A stretch of 64,000 bases of DNA. Source: Arthrobacter mobilis. GTDB lineage: Bacteria; Actinomycetota; Actinomycetes; Actinomycetales; Micrococcaceae. The notes under the pieces were generated by a model. It was given only the letters and a program-made list of their open reading frames with translations. It was not told the origin of the DNA and did no database searches. Shown one piece after another: positions 60,342 to 64,000 of the stretch. The DNA is taken from the NCBI RefSeq assembly GCF_012395835.1, contig NZ_JAAZSQ010000009.1, forward strand, positions 16,620 to 80,619, given 5' to 3'. A program made the position numbers and the translations under genes. Numbering within the stretch: the stretch's first letter is position 1; every line of letters begins with the position of its first letter.

Positions 60342-61466
60342 TCAGCGGCCGGACTTAGGGGCGAAGATGCGGGCGATGAGCCGGGCCACGAGGTTGAGCA
60401 GCATGACGAAGATGATCAGGATCAGCGCCGCCGCCCAGGCCCGCTGGGCGCTGGGGTCGGTGTTCGTCGGCGACGTCGGGTTCATCAGCTGCCGGTAGAT
60501 GAACGTGGGCAGCGTAGCCATCCAGCCGCCGAAGACGTTCCAGTTGATGCTGTTGACGAAGCCGGCGGTGACCAGCAGCGGCGCCGTTTCGCCGATCACG
60601 CGGGCAATGGCCAAGGTGACGCCGGAGGCAATGCCGGAGATCGCCGTCGGAACCACCACCTTCAGGATGGTGCGCCACTTGCGCACCCCGAGCGCGTACG
60701 AGGCTTCGCGCAGCTCGTTGGGCACGATTTTAAGCATTTCCTCGGTGGAGCGGACCACCACGGGGATCATCAGCACGGACAGCGCGACGGCGGCGACGAA
60801 CCCGGTGCGGGTGCCCGGGCCGAAGACCAGGCCGAAGAACGCGGCCGCGAACAGGCCGGCGACGATGGAGGGAATGCCGGTCATGACATCCACGAAGAAG
60901 GTGATCGCGCGGGCCAGCGTGCCGCCCTTGCTGTACTCGACCAGATACACGGCGGTGAGCAGGCCGATCGGCACGGAAATGATGGTGGCCCACGTGGTGA
61001 TCAGCAGCGTGCCGACGATGCCGTGGTAGACGCCGCCGATCACCGGGGTGCCGTTGGCCACGGTCTCGTTGTCCACGGTGCCGGTCATGCCGTTCATGGA
61101 GTAGTAGAGCAGGTGCGGGGTCAGGCCCGGGATGCCCTTGGCCAGCACCGTGACGATCACCGAGACCAGCGGCAGCAGGGCCACGATGAAGGCGGCGTAG
61201 ACGAGGTTCGTGGCAAAGCGGTCCTTGGCCTTGCGGGCGCCCTCGACGGACAGCGTCACGAAATAGCCGGCGGCGACGTAGATGAGTGCCGAGAACAGCG
61301 CCCAGGTCGCAATATGGAAGCCGATCAGCGAGGACAGTGCCGCACCGAGGATGAGCGAACCGGCCAGCACGGCCCACATGGCCCAGCCGGGCAGCTGGTT
61401 CTTCGTCAGGGTGCTCCGCTTGACCGGAGCCGGGGCTGGCGGAGTGGTGGTGGTCAGCTGTGGCAT
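60342..61466 (-). CDS. pstA: Phosphate ABC transporter permease PstA
   Basis: This 374-residue permease has six to seven membrane helices and an N-terminal extension of about 60 residues. It shows DVMTGIPSIVAGLFAAAFFG and the EAA-type loop (YALGVRKWRTILKVVVPTAISGIASG) that docks PstB. ATG 61466 overlaps the pstC stop (TAATG). Confidence 0.95.
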   Translation of the reverse strand: MPQLTTTTPPAPAPVKRSTLTKNQLPGWAMWAVLAGSLILGAALSSLIGFHIATWALFSALIYVAAGYFVTLSVEGARKAKDRFATNLVYAAFIVALLPLVSVIVTVLAKGIPGLTPHLLYYSMNGMTGTVDNETVANGTPVIGGVYHGIVGTLLITTWATIISVPIGLLTAVYLVEYSKGGTLARAITFFVDVMTGIPSIVAGLFAAAFFGLVFGPGTRTGFVAAVALSVLMIPVVVRSTEEMLKIVPNELREASYALGVRKWRTILKVVVPTAISGIASGVTLAIARVIGETAPLLVTAGFVNSINWNVFGGWMATLPTFIYRQLMNPTSPTNTDPSAQRAWAAALILIIFVMLLNLVARLIARIFAPKSGR

Positions 61467-62395
61467 TAGTTGGCTCCCGAGAATTCCTTGTGGCGGCTGA
61501 TAATCCAGCGCGCGATCATGTTCACGGCCAGGGTGATGACGAACAGGACCAGGCCGGCCGCGATCAGCTCAGCCAGGCGCAGGCCGAAGGCTTCCGGGAA
61601 GTTCAGCGCGATTTCGGCGGCAATGGTCTGGTTGCCGCTCTGGATGAGGCTGGCGGTCAGGATCCCGCCGGAGAGCACCAGGGCCACGGCCATGGTCTCG
61701 CCCAGGGCGCGGCCCAGGCCGAGCATGACCGCACTGACCACGCCGGCGCGGGCGAAGGGGAAGACTGCCATCCTGATCATTTCCCAGCGTGTGGCTCCCA
61801 TGGCCAGGGCCGCTTCCTCGTGCAGCTTGGGGGTTTGCAGGAAGATTTCGCGGCTGAGCGAGGTGATGATCGGCAGGATCATCACCGAGAGCACGATGCC
61901 GGCGGTCAGCATGGTCTTGCCGGTCTGGCTGGCCGGGCCGGCGAAGATCGGGATCCAGCCGGCGTTGGCGGCCAGCCACTCGTAGACGGGCACCAGGGCC
62001 GGGGCCAGCACGGCCACGCCCCAGGCGCCGTAGACCACCGACGGGATGGCCGCCAGCAGGTCCACCACATAACCCAGGCTCTGGGCCAGCCGGCGGGGCG
62101 CGAAGTGGGAGATGAACAGTGCGACGCCGATGCCGATCGGCGTCGCGATCAACAGGGCGATGCCGGCCGCGACCAGGGTGCCGATCAGGATGGGCCAGAT
62201 GTAGGACCAGAAGCCCTCCCCGCCCGTGACCTTCGCCGGGTCCGCGGTGAAGGCAGGCAGGGCCTGCACGAGCAGGAAGACCGCCACCGCGAACAGCACA
62301 AGAAGTATGAGGCAGCCGGCCAGCAGGGTCAGGTTGGAGAAGACCTTGTCCCCCGCCCGGCCCTTGGCGCCGCCTTCAGTCAGAGTATTGGACAC
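61466..62395 (-). CDS. pstC: Phosphate ABC transporter permease PstC
   Basis: This 309-residue permease has about six membrane helices, including LATPIGIGVALFISHFAP and VVDLLAAIPSVVYGAWGV, and the EAA loop AALAMGATRWEMIRMAVFPFARAG. It forms the channel with PstA. ATG 62395 is 153 bp downstream of the pstS stop. Confidence 0.95.
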   Translation of the reverse strand: MSNTLTEGGAKGRAGDKVFSNLTLLAGCLILLVLFAVAVFLLVQALPAFTADPAKVTGGEGFWSYIWPILIGTLVAAGIALLIATPIGIGVALFISHFAPRRLAQSLGYVVDLLAAIPSVVYGAWGVAVLAPALVPVYEWLAANAGWIPIFAGPASQTGKTMLTAGIVLSVMILPIITSLSREIFLQTPKLHEEAALAMGATRWEMIRMAVFPFARAGVVSAVMLGLGRALGETMAVALVLSGGILTASLIQSGNQTIAAEIALNFPEAFGLRLAELIAAGLVLFVITLAVNMIARWIISRHKEFSGAN

Positions 62396-62496
62396 AACAC
62401 ACCCTTCTGGCTTGTTACACGGTAGTTCATTAATACCTGTTCCGGCTCGGCACCTGGCAAGTGGCCGGCACCGCTACCGGCCCCGGACACGGATCC

Positions 62497-62528
62497 GCCC
62501 CGCGCGTCAAACTTCGACGGCGCGGGGC
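62497..62528 (-). promoter_or_regulatory. GC-rich stem between pstS and pstC
   Basis: A 12-bp stem with one bulge (62497-62508 with 62516-62528) and a 7-nt loop lies in the 153-bp pstS-pstC gap. It has no U-tract. Such stems commonly protect the abundant binding-protein message and reduce read-through into the permease genes. Confidence 0.5.
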
Positions 62529-62548
62529 CAATCCGTACTGGATCCTGC

Positions 62549-63652
62549 TTAGGAAGCGACCTTGATCGAATCAATCGCGGCCTTGGCCTCCTCGCGCAGG
62601 GTATCCGAAATCGGGGCGCTGCCGGCAGACTCCTGGGCAGTATTCTGCCCTTCTTCGCTGATCACGTAGTTGCCGAACGCCTTGACCAGGTTGGCGGTGC
62701 CCTGGTCCTTGTAGCTGGAGCAGTAGATGTGGTAGGACACCAGCACGATCGGGTAGGCCCCGGACTCGGTGGTATCGCGGTTGAGCTGCAGGGACATGTC
62801 GGTCTCGCTGCGGCCCTCCACCGGGGTGGCGGCGTCAACGGCCTTGGCGGCAGCCTCGGGGGTGTAGGCCACGTACTCCTCGCCGACCTTGACCTTGACC
62901 GTGCCCAGGTCGCCGACGGCGGAGGCATCGGCGTAGGTGATGGCACCGTTGGTGCTGCTGGTGGTGGAGACGACCCCGGAGGTGCCCTGGGCGTTCTCGC
63001 CGCCAAGTCCCCCGGGCCAGGCGCCGTCGGCCTCGTCGGTCCAGACCTTCGCGGCGGCGGCGTGCAGGTATTCGGTGAAGTTCTCGGTGGTGCCGGACTC
63101 GTCAGCACGGTGCACCACGGTGATCGCGGTGTCTGGCAGGGTCACGCCCTCGTTCTGCGAGGCGATCGCCTCGTCGTTCCACTTGGTGATCTCGCCTCGG
63201 AAGACCTTCGCGATGGTCTCGGCGTCCAGGTTCAGTTCCTTCACGCCCTCGAGATTGAAGGCGACGGCGATCGGGGAGACGTAGACCGGGATGTTCATGG
63301 CACCCTCGGGGCCGCAGATCTGCTTGGCCTGCTCCCATTCCTCCTCGTCCAGGAAGGCATCGGAGCCGGCAAACTGCACGCCGCCGGCCAGGAAAGCGTC
63401 GCGGCCGGCGCCGGAACCGTCCGGGGAATACTGCACGTTGGCACCGGAGTTCGCTGCGGAGAAGCCGGCAATCCATGCCTGCATGGCGGCGTCCTGGGAG
63501 GAAGCACCGGCACCTGAGAGGGTGCCGGAAACGGCAGCGTCGCCGCCGGCGGCCTCCGGGCTGCCGGTGGGGTTGTCCGAACCACAGGCAGTCAGGGCCA
63601 GTGCTGCGATGGAAAGAACTGCCGCTGCGCGGCCGAAGCGAATTGCCTTCAC
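62549..63652 (-). CDS. pstS: Phosphate-binding lipoprotein PstS
   Basis: The 367-residue precursor has a signal peptide ending in the lipobox LTACGS, so the binding protein is lipid-anchored outside. It carries the PstS pattern: VSGTLSGAGASSQDAAMQAWIAGF, YSPDGSGAGRDAFLAGGVQFAGSDAFL, and DESGTTENFTEYL that contacts phosphate. It is first in the operon behind a PHO box. The start is ATG 63652. Confidence 0.97.
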   Translation of the reverse strand: MKAIRFGRAAAVLSIAALALTACGSDNPTGSPEAAGGDAAVSGTLSGAGASSQDAAMQAWIAGFSAANSGANVQYSPDGSGAGRDAFLAGGVQFAGSDAFLDEEEWEQAKQICGPEGAMNIPVYVSPIAVAFNLEGVKELNLDAETIAKVFRGEITKWNDEAIASQNEGVTLPDTAITVVHRADESGTTENFTEYLHAAAAKVWTDEADGAWPGGLGGENAQGTSGVVSTTSSTNGAITYADASAVGDLGTVKVKVGEEYVAYTPEAAAKAVDAATPVEGRSETDMSLQLNRDTTESGAYPIVLVSYHIYCSSYKDQGTANLVKAFGNYVISEEGQNTAQESAGSAPISDTLREEAKAAIDSIKVAS

Positions 63653-63760
63653 TTGATGGTGCCTTTCGATTTGGCGAACGGGTTGAACGAACGCACTTCT
63701 GCGCCGTGCTGAGCTTCGTACCCTACGACGCTAAGCAGGCCAGGTAACCAGAATGGCCAG

Positions 63761-63782
63761 CGGAGGTGAACGGAAGGTGAAC
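63761..63782 (-). promoter_or_regulatory. PHO box (PhoP-binding direct repeats) upstream of pstS
   Basis: On the minus strand two adjacent 11-nt units, GTTCACCTTCC and GTTCACCTCCG, match the actinobacterial PHO box consensus (GTTCACC every 11 nt). A weaker unit, GGTTACCTGGC, lies in register 22 nt further on. The site is about 110 bp upstream of the pstS start and fits PhoR-PhoP control under phosphate limitation. Confidence 0.85.
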
Positions 63783-63904
63783 AGAGGGGAAGCCTGCCAT
63801 GAAAATCGGAACGCCGCTGTTGCTTTCGTGATGGCCGACATACTAGTACGCGCCCGGCAGCACCGGTACGGACAGGGTTCCGCGCACCCGGATCCCTGGC
63901 GCCC

Positions 63905-64000
63905 CTCCGCCTCCCCCTCCTCGCTCCGCTCGGAGCGGGACCCTCGGCGGATAGCGCCTCTCCGCCTCCCCCTCCTCGCTCCGCTCGGAGCGGGACCCTC
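63905..64000. repeat. Tandem repeat, period 55 bp, cut by the window edge
   Basis: A 41-nt sequence at 63905-63945 recurs without mismatch at 63960-64000; with a preceding GCGCC the period is 55 bp. Each copy contains the inverted pair CGCTCCG/CGGAGCG with a 2-nt loop. The array continues beyond the window, so copy number is unknown. Confidence 0.8.

Larger units (their letters stand above)
63653..64000. other. 348-bp upstream region of pst with PHO box and repeats
   Basis: This region contains the pstS leader, the PHO box (63761-63782) and the tandem repeat at the window edge. There is no supported gene. Confidence 0.7.

Overview
The window is about 70% GC and comes from a high-GC Gram-positive chromosome. 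Gene content and family resemblance point to an actinobacterium of the Micrococcaceae (Arthrobacter-like). The signs are the CSG-type histidine ammonia-lyase, the Asp23/Gls24-DUF2273-DUF6286-AmaP operon, DUF1876, bifunctional PutA and DeoR-FruK-FruA. At least eleven genes also carry a TANNNT hexamer 6-7 nt before ATG/GTG, the signature of leaderless transcripts that is typical of actinobacteria. No plasmid, phage, IS element or CRISPR array was recognised.

Layout. 1-3.5 kb: 3' end of a probable IclR-type regulator, then hutU and hutH. 3.5-7.7 kb: alpha/beta hydrolase, pyrE, nadE, exonuclease III and an unknown protein. 7.7-11 kb: a cell-envelope operon of five overlapping genes plus DUF1876 and a lipoprotein. 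11.2-12.1 kb: a decayed membrane acyltransferase. 12.2-12.6 kb: a Glu-Asp-Phe tRNA operon on the minus strand with its own terminator. 12.7-19.3 kb: redox and metal genes. These are a dedicated signal peptidase, a Tat-exported multicopper oxidase and a membrane-anchored partner; then, divergent across a perfect 16-bp inverted repeat, a metallopeptidase and a CDF exporter; then a tandem universal stress protein, a mini-flavoprotein and a CopC-like protein. 19.4-23.2 kb: a purine permease, a candidate small RNA, and a three-gene operon (MTH1187, O-methyltransferase, spermidine synthase-like).

23.2-29.3 kb: a complete nickel urease operon ureABCEFGD followed by a NicT nickel permease. 29.5-33.1 kb: an unknown protein, a Nudix-NYN fusion, AzlCD, a SRPBCC protein and a small ORF. 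33.3-38.2 kb: a GH15 enzyme, a 42-residue Cys/His-rich ORF, GDPD and DUF445. 38.1-41.3 kb: the 5-oxoprolinase set pxpABC with an EcsC protein. 41.4-43.5 kb: LLM oxidoreductase, esterase and membrane protein. 43.7-49.7 kb: a full fructose PTS locus (DeoR regulator, fruK, fruA, ptsI, ptsH) closed by a perfect 22-bp-stem terminator. 49.7-55 kb: small protein, EEP-family hydrolase, PutA and tRNA-Lys. 55.1-57.7 kb: unknown protein, DUF47 and a Pit phosphate transporter. 57.7-59.5 kb: mostly non-coding DNA with one orphan ORF. 59.5-64 kb: pstSCAB with a PHO box, then a tandem repeat cut by the window edge.

The main metabolic theme is nitrogen scavenging (histidine, urea, purines, 5-oxoproline, proline) next to phosphate uptake and fructose PTS. 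The most interesting less-described items are the oxidase/anchored-partner/signal-peptidase module, the Nudix-NYN fusion, the candidate RNA with a six-C loop, and the orphan 90-residue protein. All calls come from reading the sequence and recalling family features; no search was run.
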